A stretch of 53,458 bases of DNA from NCBI GenBank assembly GCA_964645775.1, contig CAZYBU010000022.1, forward strand, positions 1-53,458. The letters are read 5' to 3'. This DNA comes from CAZYBU01 sp964645775. Its GTDB lineage: Bacteria; Spirochaetota; UBA4802; UBA5550. Numbering within the stretch: the stretch's first letter is position 1; each line of letters opens with the position of its first letter. Positions 34,093 through 42,316 of this stretch are shown here, in pieces. A program made the position numbers and the translations under genes. The notes below the pieces were generated by a model, which worked only from the letters and a program-made list of their open reading frames with translations, did not search any database and was not told the origin of the DNA.

Positions 34093-34601
34093 GGCTTTCA
34101 ACACGTGAACGGCTCCTGGTCCGTCTCCTGGCGGTTACTGCCGGTGTGGCCGCCTTTTATCTCCTGATACTTTCTCCTCTAATGGACTGGAAGGAAGCAG
34201 CTTCGTCCCGTGCCCGGGAGAACATGAAAAAACTGATGGCTGCCGAAGACCTGTACGGAACATATCAATCATTGAAAAATCGTGAGCAGTCTTATGACAG
34301 GTTGCTCGGGAACAACTTGAGTGTGACCTCACTGGTGGAGGAATCGGCTAAAAGACTCAACATCCTTGGGCAGAAGTCCTATACCCGGGAGAGCCCGGCA
34401 CGTACCAGTGGAAGCCTTAAAAAAACGACGACCAGTATTAAGTTTGAATCCCTTACCAGTGAAGACATATTGCGTCTTTTACAGGACCTCGAAAATGCCA
34501 GCATGCTGCTCAACGTATCCTACCTGAATATTCGACAGGCAGGCAAGACGAGTGACAGGTATGATCTCATACTGAGGATCGAGTCCTGGTCCCGCGGCTA
34601 G
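34089..34601 (+). CDS. gspM: Type II secretion system protein GspM
   Basis: 170 residues starting at GTG in a GTGA overlap with the gspL stop. One amino-terminal membrane helix (LLAVTAGVAAFYLLILSPLMDW), a coiled stretch, then a small ferredoxin-like domain (LTSEDILRLLQDLENASMLLNVSYLNIR). This is the layout of GspM, the partner that stabilises GspL. Sequence identity to known GspM is not obvious. Position and architecture decide. Confidence 0.85.
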   Translation: MRLSTRERLLVRLLAVTAGVAAFYLLILSPLMDWKEAASSRARENMKKLMAAEDLYGTYQSLKNREQSYDRLLGNNLSVTSLVEESAKRLNILGQKSYTRESPARTSGSLKKTTTSIKFESLTSEDILRLLQDLENASMLLNVSYLNIRQAGKTSDRYDLILRIESWSRG

Positions 34602-34613
34602 AGGGTTATTTGT

Positions 34614-35453
34614 ATGAACCTTGATAGAATACGGAACATGGCAGGCAACGGTCTCAGAAGGATTCCCCTTATGCTGAAGACCGTATGGAGGCTCCCCTAC
34701 GCACGTTTTTATATTCTCATATCTCCTCTGGTTATAATCCTGATGATGGTCTTCATGTTCCCCTATGAACAGATGATCTATCACGGAATCTATCGGTATA
34801 ACACTACCCATTCCGGACGAATTGATATCCGGGAGATGGATATTCACCTGGTCGGCGACTCGACCCTGAAACAGGTAACCGTTAAGCCCTTTTCCGGGAT
34901 AAAGATCACGGTTGAGGAAGGAATTCTTGACCCTGAACTCTTTCCTCTGCTCTCCCGCAGGCTTGTGGGAGGTTTCGCCCTGAAAAAATGCAATTTCATC
35001 TCCAGGGAACTGGATATCCGGGGAGACCTTAATGGAAACATGGATATACGTTTACAGACCGGTTTCGCCAGGTTAGAGGGAGGGGAAATGCGGCTCATGG
35101 GCCAGAGGATGGTCCTTAATCTGAAGAATGTCGAACTTCCGCCATCCATGGGAGGAATGACCTTTACGGATGAAACCCTCCGTTTCTCATCAATATCTTT
35201 CAAGGGAACGGTAGAGGGAGATAAGCTGATAATCAATGAGATGCTTCTGGCAGGGGCCGACCTGAGAGGCACTCTCCAGGGGACCGTTCAGCTCCGTTCG
35301 CCGGGGGACCTGAACCTGAACCTGGTAATTCAGGCTGATTCGAGAATCCTTAAACCTTATCGAGAAATTCTTGAATCTAAAATTGACCGGGGCGCCTTGA
35401 GGCTTACCGTGAAGGGGATGGCGGGCAGGCCTTCCGTCAATTTCAGCAAATAA
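34614..35453 (+). CDS. gspN: Type II secretion system protein GspN
   Basis: 279 residues with one membrane helix (ILISPLVIILMMVFMFPYEQ) and a beta-rich periplasmic domain resembling AsmA-like proteins (IKITVEEGILDPELFPLLSR, ADLRGTLQGTVQLRSPGDLNLNLVI). GspN is an accessory component present in only some systems. It closes the gsp set, and the next gene, ispH-ubiA, begins 1 base after its stop, so the operon continues into metabolic genes. Confidence 0.88.
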   Translation: MNLDRIRNMAGNGLRRIPLMLKTVWRLPYARFYILISPLVIILMMVFMFPYEQMIYHGIYRYNTTHSGRIDIREMDIHLVGDSTLKQVTVKPFSGIKITVEEGILDPELFPLLSRRLVGGFALKKCNFISRELDIRGDLNGNMDIRLQTGFARLEGGEMRLMGQRMVLNLKNVELPPSMGGMTFTDETLRFSSISFKGTVEGDKLIINEMLLAGADLRGTLQGTVQLRSPGDLNLNLVIQADSRILKPYREILESKIDRGALRLTVKGMAGRPSVNFSK

Positions 35454-35454
35454 C

Positions 35455-37194
35455 ATGAAGATAGAGATCGCCATACATTCAGGATTCTGTATGGGTGTCC
35501 GAAAGGCCATTCTCAGAATTATACAGGAACTGAATCACTCCCGAGAGGATCTCCTGGTCTATGGCCCCCTGATCCACAATCCCCAGACGGTCTCCATCCT
35601 GAGTAAACGCGGTCTATTAATAGAAGAAGAGATCGATTCCATGGAAGGACACCAGGTTGCCATCCGCACCCATGGAATCCCGATAGATGAAACCAGGGCA
35701 ATCCAGGCCCGCGCCACCCGGGTGATCAATCTTACCTGTCCCAGGGTGGCAAGGGTGCAGTCACTCATTCGAAAGTATTCCCGGGAGGGTTATTACAGTC
35801 TCATTGTCGGTGACCCGGAACACGCGGAAGTCATAGGTCTACAGAGTTTTGCCGATACCGGCGCCCTTGTTCTCAAAGATATTAATGATGTGGAGAAAAT
35901 TCCGGACCGGGAAAAGTACCTCCTTATTGCCCAGACAACCCTGGACAGGGAGCTCTTTCGAAGGGTGTGTGAGAGAGTACTTGAGCAGGGCCATGATGTA
36001 AAAATAATGGATACCATCTGCGATTCGACACGTAATCGTCAGCAGGATGTCATTACCAGTATCGAAAACGGGAGCGTGGATACACTAATAGTCGTGGGAG
36101 GATATAACTCATCCAATACCCGCAGGCTAGCCGAGATAGGTAGAAATCATGGCATCCATACTCTCCATGTGGAGACGGAAGAAGAAATTGATGATTCAGA
36201 TCTTTCGGAAAGTGAACATATTCTTCTCACGGCAGGGGCATCCACACCCGGATGGATCATCAACAATGTGCTGGAAAAATTATACGCCATAAAGCAGAGA
36301 AAATCCCTGGGAGGGCTCCAGCATATTCTTTCTATCATAGGAGTCGCGGTCCGCGCTAATATCTTCTCCTCAATCGCAGCCGGCATGATGACTCATCTTC
36401 TTGACAGGATAATTCCCGTCAGCCTCGGTCCCGGTTTCCCCCTTCTTTCCATGGCCTTTATATTTTTCATGTATTCCATCAATAATTACCTTGATCGACA
36501 CATCCTGAAAATCAGCAACCGCTACAAATATGAAGTCTTCAACCTGTATGGCTATACACTTATCCTCCTGGCTCTCCTTGCCCTCGGTTATGCTCTCGAC
36601 TTCATGAAAAACGATTCGCCTACGGCACGCCTCGTTTTTCTCTTCGCCCTCTTTTTCGGGACCCTCTATTCAACGGGAATGATTCGAAGGACGGTTACCT
36701 CTATCGGCCTGGTGCCCCTCTCAAAGATCTATTTTTCAAAGATCATCACCGGTTTCGGCTGGCTAATGATTATCTGGCTTCTCCCTCTGTTGTCGGTCTA
36801 TCCCCTGTTGTATTCGAAATATCTTATTCCGGCGGTCGCCCTGGGGTTATTGCTTTTTTCCCTGGTCTTCATCCGCCATCTGCTCACTGACCTTATCGCT
36901 TACCAGGGAGACCTTATAATGGGAAGAGACACTCTTCCCATTATCCTTGGACGGGAAAAGAGTTTCACGGTTTTCATGGTTTTTACCCTGCTTGGGATTC
37001 TTTCAGCAATGATTCTGGCCCTCTCCATGGGAGATGCCACGTGGGCCTTTCTTGCCCTTCCCTTTCTCTATAATGGCGGACTCATTGTATTTATCAGAAG
37101 GAAAACCTATCTCGTCAGTCTCAAGTTTGAGACACTGGTTGACATGGCCTTTCTGCTTGTCTGCCTGGGAGGGTTTGTGATAATCTGTTTCTAA
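35455..37194 (+). CDS. ispH: IspH (HMBPP reductase) fused to a UbiA-family prenyltransferase
   Basis: 579 residues, about twice the usual IspH length. Residues 1-280 are a complete IspH: cluster cysteines C12 (SGFCMGVRKA), C95 (NLTCPRV) and C189 (DTICDSTRNRQ), with H41 and the GDPEHAEV motif. IspH makes IPP and DMAPP, the last MEP step. Residues ~295-579 hold about eight membrane helices with UbiA-type motifs: N344-x2-D347 (NNYLDRH) and D479 to D486 with GRDTLPIILGRE (~479-500). UbiA proteins attach prenyl chains to aromatic or other acceptors. The first motif lacks its last aspartate, so activity is uncertain. Confidence 0.9.
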   Translation: MKIEIAIHSGFCMGVRKAILRIIQELNHSREDLLVYGPLIHNPQTVSILSKRGLLIEEEIDSMEGHQVAIRTHGIPIDETRAIQARATRVINLTCPRVARVQSLIRKYSREGYYSLIVGDPEHAEVIGLQSFADTGALVLKDINDVEKIPDREKYLLIAQTTLDRELFRRVCERVLEQGHDVKIMDTICDSTRNRQQDVITSIENGSVDTLIVVGGYNSSNTRRLAEIGRNHGIHTLHVETEEEIDDSDLSESEHILLTAGASTPGWIINNVLEKLYAIKQRKSLGGLQHILSIIGVAVRANIFSSIAAGMMTHLLDRIIPVSLGPGFPLLSMAFIFFMYSINNYLDRHILKISNRYKYEVFNLYGYTLILLALLALGYALDFMKNDSPTARLVFLFALFFGTLYSTGMIRRTVTSIGLVPLSKIYFSKIITGFGWLMIIWLLPLLSVYPLLYSKYLIPAVALGLLLFSLVFIRHLLTDLIAYQGDLIMGRDTLPIILGREKSFTVFMVFTLLGILSAMILALSMGDATWAFLALPFLYNGGLIVFIRRKTYLVSLKFETLVDMAFLLVCLGGFVIICF

Positions 37195-37222
37195 CTTGAA
37201 AAAACTGATCCGGGATCCAGTA

Positions 37223-38071
37223 ATGAACAGCAACACATCAACGGAATTTTTCTGCATTTTTGGTAATCCAGTGGCTCATTCTCTCTCCCCTGTGATGCAT
37301 AATGCCGCCTTCAGAGAGATTGGACTGAATGCCCTCTATCTTGCGTTTCAGGTGCATGACATAGGCCGCGCTGTTGAGGCCATGAAAACCCTTGGTATAA
37401 AGGGAGCAAGCGTGACTATCCCATTCAAGGTCGATGTCCTCACCTATTGTGACAAAATCGATCCACTGGCATCCCGTATAGGTTCAGCGAATACCCTTGT
37501 TTTGCAGGATGGAGCTGTCAGGGCCATAAATACAGATGGAGAAGGGGCTTTACAGGCTCTGGAAGAGAAGGGTTTATCTCTGAGAGGATCAAAGGTGCTG
37601 GTACTTGGATATGGAGGCTCAGCCCGGGCCATTGCACATACCCTGGATGACAGAGGGGCTGTGGTAACCATAAGCGGAAGGAACCGGGAAAAAGGGGAGA
37701 GCCTCGCCTCCGAACTATCCTTATCGGGAGATGAGGGTCCGTTTTTTCTGAAAGACGATGAACTGGACAGGGGTATCCTGATGGACACGGATATTCTGAT
37801 TAACACAACCCCCCTCGGTATGGAACCGGACACGGAGAGCGTCCCACTGGATCCGGATCTGCTTCACCCGGGACTCACGGTATTTGATATCGTCTATAGG
37901 CCCGGAAAGACCCGTCTACTTCGGGAAGCGGAAAAAAGAGACTGCCGGACCATCAGCGGTATCTCAATGCTTGTTTACCAGGGGATACGGCAGTTTGAAA
38001 CATGGACAGGAATAAAACCCGATCCGGACATATTCTTCAGGGCCCTGAACGATGAGCTCTACGGAACTTGA
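37223..38071 (+). CDS. aroE: Shikimate dehydrogenase
   Basis: 282 residues from the ATG at 37223. A TTG at 37196 would add nine residues. It reduces 3-dehydroshikimate with NADPH. Shikimate-binding S20 and S22 (HSLSP), catalytic K69 (VTIPFK) and D105 (INTDGEGA) are present, as is the nucleotide loop LGYGGSARAIA. It overlaps folC by 20 bases, so the two are translationally coupled in the same plus-strand run as the secretion genes. Confidence 0.95.
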   Translation: MNSNTSTEFFCIFGNPVAHSLSPVMHNAAFREIGLNALYLAFQVHDIGRAVEAMKTLGIKGASVTIPFKVDVLTYCDKIDPLASRIGSANTLVLQDGAVRAINTDGEGALQALEEKGLSLRGSKVLVLGYGGSARAIAHTLDDRGAVVTISGRNREKGESLASELSLSGDEGPFFLKDDELDRGILMDTDILINTTPLGMEPDTESVPLDPDLLHPGLTVFDIVYRPGKTRLLREAEKRDCRTISGISMLVYQGIRQFETWTGIKPDPDIFFRALNDELYGT

Positions 38072-39329
38072 TCTCCTGACCCACGATCTTCATGACCTGG
38101 AGAGAGATCCGGGGAAACGGCTGCCTGATCTCAGTTCCATCACGTCCCTGCTCGAAAAAAAAGACAACCCCCACAAAAAGATCAGAACCGTACATATTGC
38201 CGGAACTAATGGTAAGGGATCGACTGCCTGGTACCTTGAAGCCCTTCTCAGGTCACATGGGATTAGAACAGGTCTCTATACTTCTCCCCATCTTATCGAT
38301 GTCAGGGAAAGGATACGTGTAAATGGTGAGATGATACCTGAGAATGATCTTGTCAGGATACTGACAGAACTGCTCGAAATTATTCATGGTCAGAAGAGAT
38401 CGGCGGAAACTCCCAGTTATTTTGATGTTATTACCGCCGCCGCTTTCCAGTGGTTTCATGAAAGCAAGACGGAACTCTGTGTTATTGAAACAGGCCTGGG
38501 GGGACGCCTCGATTCTACGAATGTCATTTACCCGGAATATGTGCTTTTTACGGCCCTCTCCCTCGATCATGTTCCCCTTCTCGGTAATGATATCCTCTCC
38601 GTGGCCGGGGAAAAATTCGGTATCATCAAGGAAGGAGTTCCGGTCTTTTCTCTGCGACAGGATAGCACCGTTCAATCGCTTCTGAAGCAGAAATGTCGGG
38701 CATTAAATTGCCGTCTCTTCCTTGAAGGTAAAGATTGGCTGGTGGAAAACATCCATTATGATGGAGAGGATACAAGTTTCAGGTATAGTGCTCCCTCCAG
38801 TGAGTCTCTCCATTCGCTCATACTCAAAAGCACTTTCCCGTTTCAGAGTTCAAACGCAGGCCTCGCTCTGGCCGTGTTTGAATATATGAATGATCAGATT
38901 GGTCCTTTTTTCGTTCGTGAAATACTGGCGGAGTGCCGGATACCGGGACGAAGGGAGAGACTCTCCGATTACCCTCCTGTCATCTTCGACGCCGCCCATA
39001 ATCCTTCGGCTCTGAGTAGCGTGGTGGAAAGTCTTTCATCGGGTAACAGGGAAATTATACTTATTGTCGCTTTCATGAAGGACAAGGCTGTTTCTGAGAT
39101 GATGAATATCCTCACCTCCAGTGGATGGAGACTGAGGTACCTTGTTCCTGATGAAAACCGGGCCTTTGTGCCATCAGCAGGTGAGATTCCTGCCAGGGTA
39201 TTTACTGATGTTGAAGAACTGGTTGAGGGATGCAGGGAGGACCCGGAAAATGTTCTTTATTTTTTTACCGGGACCTTCAGAATCTACAGTATGGCACTCG
39301 ATTTTTCAAGGATGATTGGGAGGACATAA
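38052..39329 (+). CDS. folC: Folylpolyglutamate/dihydrofolate synthase
   Basis: 425 residues of the Mur-ligase type. The P-loop is HIAGTNGKGSTAWYL, followed by the omega-loop region TSPHLIDVRERIRVNG, ETGLGGRLDSTNV with metal-site residues, and the carboxyl FDAAHNPSALSSV. It adds glutamate to dihydropteroate or folate. Folate is also the acceptor of the GcvT reaction encoded at 10.6-11.7 kb. It starts inside the aroE end and abuts the next gene (stop TAA, then ATG). Confidence 0.93.
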   Translation: MSSTELDLLTHDLHDLERDPGKRLPDLSSITSLLEKKDNPHKKIRTVHIAGTNGKGSTAWYLEALLRSHGIRTGLYTSPHLIDVRERIRVNGEMIPENDLVRILTELLEIIHGQKRSAETPSYFDVITAAAFQWFHESKTELCVIETGLGGRLDSTNVIYPEYVLFTALSLDHVPLLGNDILSVAGEKFGIIKEGVPVFSLRQDSTVQSLLKQKCRALNCRLFLEGKDWLVENIHYDGEDTSFRYSAPSSESLHSLILKSTFPFQSSNAGLALAVFEYMNDQIGPFFVREILAECRIPGRRERLSDYPPVIFDAAHNPSALSSVVESLSSGNREIILIVAFMKDKAVSEMMNILTSSGWRLRYLVPDENRAFVPSAGEIPARVFTDVEELVEGCREDPENVLYFFTGTFRIYSMALDFSRMIGRT

Positions 39330-40238
39330 ATGGACAGGAATGATGTCCTTTCCGCGATCCATGAAACCATACGATTGATCTCTGCCGGGGAAATGTCCTA
39401 TGAAGAGGCACTGACACGCTATTATTCCTTTATTGATGAGCTCTCATCCCTGGAACAGAATCCGGAGGAAGACGCGCTTCAGGAACTGATCTATTCCCAT
39501 GTTGTTCGTAACTGCTCCAAGTATACAGCCCTGTTGCGATGGAACAGGGAATGGGAAGATGTCCGATCCGCGGGAGAACTCGTATTTCAGCCGGTGGTTC
39601 AAAAACATATGGAGAAAAAGGGGAGAGAAGCAAACGAGCCTTTTTCGCTGGATCCCGAGATACCATCGGACCTCACCTACCGTATGGAAGGTTTTCCATT
39701 TCAGCATGGTGAAAATGTATGGTGCCTGGTGACCCTCTATTCCTCGCCTCTTCATGATCATGAGCGTTTTATTTTCCATGGGAAGATACTGAAGAATGTT
39801 ATTGAGGGAGTAAGCAGAATGAATCGTACCATCCCTTATCGTCCCTTCCACACCATGAAGGAGGCCTTCGAGGAGTCAGCAGGAAAAGCTCTTGCAGAAG
39901 GAGAATCTCTTACTATCCACGTCATACATTTTGATAATATAACGGACATCTTCTCCTTTCTCGGTATAAGAAAGTTGCGGGAGATATACAGGTCCCTTGA
40001 CAATCAGATTCGAAAATGGTATTCAGGGTATTTTATCTATCCTGTGACCGGGAATCTTTATCTGGTAACTACGGAGGTGGAGCAATCCTTTCCGGAAAAA
40101 AAACCGTCCTTCCAGTTCAATGGAATAAATCTCTCTTTCCGACAATTTGATAAGGTACTGTCTCCATCAGATTGTCTGAGTGATTTCTGGCAAGAGGTAA
40201 TGAAGATTTGCTGTTACAGGGTATCATCAGATGAATGA
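39330..40238 (+). CDS. Unknown protein with a degenerate GGDEF-like carboxyl domain
   Basis: 302 residues, soluble. The amino ~90 residues are helical (LSAIHETIRLISAGEMSYEEALTRYYSFIDEL). Residues ~195-250 (IHVIHFDNITDIFSFLGIRKLREIYRSLDNQIRKW and a strand pair after it) follow the hydrophobic pattern of the first half of a GGDEF domain, but the GGDEF loop itself is missing. If so it is catalytically dead. The fold call is inference. It starts directly after the folC stop and its last 25 bases overlap convergent gpsA. Confidence 0.55.
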   Translation: MDRNDVLSAIHETIRLISAGEMSYEEALTRYYSFIDELSSLEQNPEEDALQELIYSHVVRNCSKYTALLRWNREWEDVRSAGELVFQPVVQKHMEKKGREANEPFSLDPEIPSDLTYRMEGFPFQHGENVWCLVTLYSSPLHDHERFIFHGKILKNVIEGVSRMNRTIPYRPFHTMKEAFEESAGKALAEGESLTIHVIHFDNITDIFSFLGIRKLREIYRSLDNQIRKWYSGYFIYPVTGNLYLVTTEVEQSFPEKKPSFQFNGINLSFRQFDKVLSPSDCLSDFWQEVMKICCYRVSSDE

Positions 40239-42247
40239 TCAACTCCCCTGGCTGAAGGGTCCATACTCCAGATGTCTTCCACCCTTGATGAAAGGGATTC
40301 AATTTTCCCCCCTTCCCTCACATATTCAGACAAACGTATCACTGGAAACCAGGTAAGGACTGTGCCATCTGGGATGAGTCTCTTAATGTCCCGCTCTCTG
40401 CGGGTAATGATCTGAGGTATTATAAGAACGTCCATGCCTTTCCTGTAGTATACGTAATCCAGGACATGTAATAATGTGGAGAGGTCTTCCATTTTATCCT
40501 TACCCGAATCGATTCCCATGATAAGATCGATGCCATATTCAAGAAGAGTCGAAAGATACGCTTCGTAAGAAAGGCGGTAGATGGGATCATCCAGCCTCTT
40601 GCGGTCGAGGAGATAGCCACCTGACCGGCGGAGAAAGCGGGTTTGCATGGATGACAGGGAAAGGAGCGGTTCAACCGGAAAACGGGCGTCCTTCATGCCA
40701 ACCCTTTTCAGAGCCAGTAAGGATGCGATTGGATCGGAAGGAGTCTCGTGACGCACCAGATAGAGCCGGACACCCCCCTTCAGGTTTTTTTTCACTTTTC
40801 CCGCTCTTTCAATGGTAAGTCGTTTCCTGTTCCAGGGCATTAATGTGCCGGATTTCCTTTTTAAAATATTGAAACCGATACCTCTAAAAAATGAATACCG
40901 GTCGACCATGGAGGAGCCAATTCGCTGAATCCTCTTCATGAGGATTTTGTCTTTCTGGTCTTTAACCTCGTAGTGGTAAGCCTCTGTTTCCCGTTCACTC
41001 AAGTCACCATGTGTATCACGGTATTCCTTCATCTCTTCTGTCAGAGTTATCCTTCTGTGTAGAACGGAGCGGGCGTATTCCTGTATTTTCTTCCGGAAGG
41101 ATGTGCCGGCCATGCGGGAAATTTCAGCATTTGGCTCCCGAAGGATATATCCGGATTCTCTCTTTTTCTCTTCAAAAGATTCCGGATTTTTAATTGTTTC
41201 GATAAGAAGAGAGATGTCCCTCCGGTTCAGGAGTACTTCATAGAGCGCGCGATATACGGGAATATCAATGTTTCTTTCTTCAGATATCTGGATAATCGGT
41301 TCTATGGCGTAAGCGCCTTCAGCAAGGTAATTAAGAGAGTTCCCCAGCCTTTCTATATAATGTTCCGGTCGGATTCTGCGTATTATCTTTCCACTTACAG
41401 AATCATTGGATTTGCCCCTTCCGGATATTTTCTCGGCGATATCTATCCCGAAACGTCTGTTCCTTGAGAGGTCACTGAGTGCTGTGGTGACCAGGTCGCC
41501 CAATCCTGATATGTTAAGAATCGTTTCTTCCCGCGCACCCAGAGAGCTTCCCAGCCTGATCATTTCTCTGACGGCTTCACTGATCAGGGCGCCTGCGATG
41601 TTATCTCCGCAATCAGGAAGATAACTGAGAATGCCAGCCGCTATGGCGGCCGGGTTCTTCAGAGTGCCTCCAAGCTCAACACCGCGGATATCTTGGCTGA
41701 AACGACAGGAAAGATTGTTCCCTTCAAGGAGTTCACGGAAGTCTTCCATGATTTCCTGGTCCCTGCCTGCGATGGTGAGGCAGGTATGATCACCACGGGA
41801 AACCTCTTCAGCATGGCTTGGTCCCGATATGGCCAGTATGGCTTGTTCATCTCCGAAAACCTGTTCCAGGGTTTCGGAGATGAGCTGGTTCTTCCCTTCG
41901 ACCCTGCAGAACCCCTTGCTCATAAAGGCTATTGGGCAGGTCCCGTGTCCAAGGTGTTTGCGGATCTTTCGGGCCATATCGGCAATAAGCCTGGAGGGAG
42001 GGACAAGGATAACGGCCGTGGTCCCCTTCAGGATGCGCCCGAGGTCTGTGGATGCGTGAAGATTGCTGGCCAGAAGTACGTTAGGAAGATACCGTCGATT
42101 GACAGATTGTTCTTTTATGCTTCGAGCAACATCCTTCTCATAGGCCCAGAGATCCACCCTCAGATCGGGCCGGTTACGGGCAATGAGATTTCCGACCGTT
42201 GTTCCCCAGGAACCTGCGCCTATTATGCTTATTTTTTCCTGTATCAA
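40214..42247 (-). CDS. gpsA: Glycerol-3-phosphate dehydrogenase fused to a PlsB-like acyltransferase domain
   Basis: 677 residues. Residues 1-~350 are a complete GpsA: dinucleotide loop GAGSWGTTVG, SKGF, catalytic K197 (ELGGTLKNPAAIAAG) and SRNRRFG. It makes glycerol 3-phosphate from DHAP. After a charged linker (360-490), residues ~490-625 follow the acyltransferase pattern of PlsB/PlsC: H500-x4-D505 (RHETPSD), RRSGGYLLDR at 540-549, a weak third motif (MGIDSGKDK, 577-585) and a hydrophobic IIPQIITRRE strand at 609-618. PlsB would use the GpsA product. The third motif lacks the usual E/G-G-R-S form, so activity is open. Last gene of dnaG-rpoD-gpsA. Confidence 0.85.
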   Translation of the reverse strand: MIQEKISIIGAGSWGTTVGNLIARNRPDLRVDLWAYEKDVARSIKEQSVNRRYLPNVLLASNLHASTDLGRILKGTTAVILVPPSRLIADMARKIRKHLGHGTCPIAFMSKGFCRVEGKNQLISETLEQVFGDEQAILAISGPSHAEEVSRGDHTCLTIAGRDQEIMEDFRELLEGNNLSCRFSQDIRGVELGGTLKNPAAIAAGILSYLPDCGDNIAGALISEAVREMIRLGSSLGAREETILNISGLGDLVTTALSDLSRNRRFGIDIAEKISGRGKSNDSVSGKIIRRIRPEHYIERLGNSLNYLAEGAYAIEPIIQISEERNIDIPVYRALYEVLLNRRDISLLIETIKNPESFEEKKRESGYILREPNAEISRMAGTSFRKKIQEYARSVLHRRITLTEEMKEYRDTHGDLSERETEAYHYEVKDQKDKILMKRIQRIGSSMVDRYSFFRGIGFNILKRKSGTLMPWNRKRLTIERAGKVKKNLKGGVRLYLVRHETPSDPIASLLALKRVGMKDARFPVEPLLSLSSMQTRFLRRSGGYLLDRKRLDDPIYRLSYEAYLSTLLEYGIDLIMGIDSGKDKMEDLSTLLHVLDYVYYRKGMDVLIIPQIITRRERDIKRLIPDGTVLTWFPVIRLSEYVREGGKIESLSSRVEDIWSMDPSARGVDHSSDDTL

Positions 42248-42277
42248 ATGGATAAATGTACTCCCATGACTTAATGA

Positions 42278-42312
42278 TAACAGCTATGCTGTCATTGACA
42301 ACATAGCTGTTA
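42278..42312 (-). promoter_or_regulatory. 11-bp perfect hairpin between rpoD and gpsA
   Basis: TAACAGCTATG (42278-42288) and CATAGCTGTTA (42302-42312) are exact reverse complements around a 13-base loop. It begins 5 bases after the rpoD stop and ends 31 bases before the gpsA start. No T-run follows on either strand. It may be an RNA processing or partial termination site lowering gpsA expression relative to rpoD. Confidence 0.6.
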
Positions 42313-42316
42313 AATA

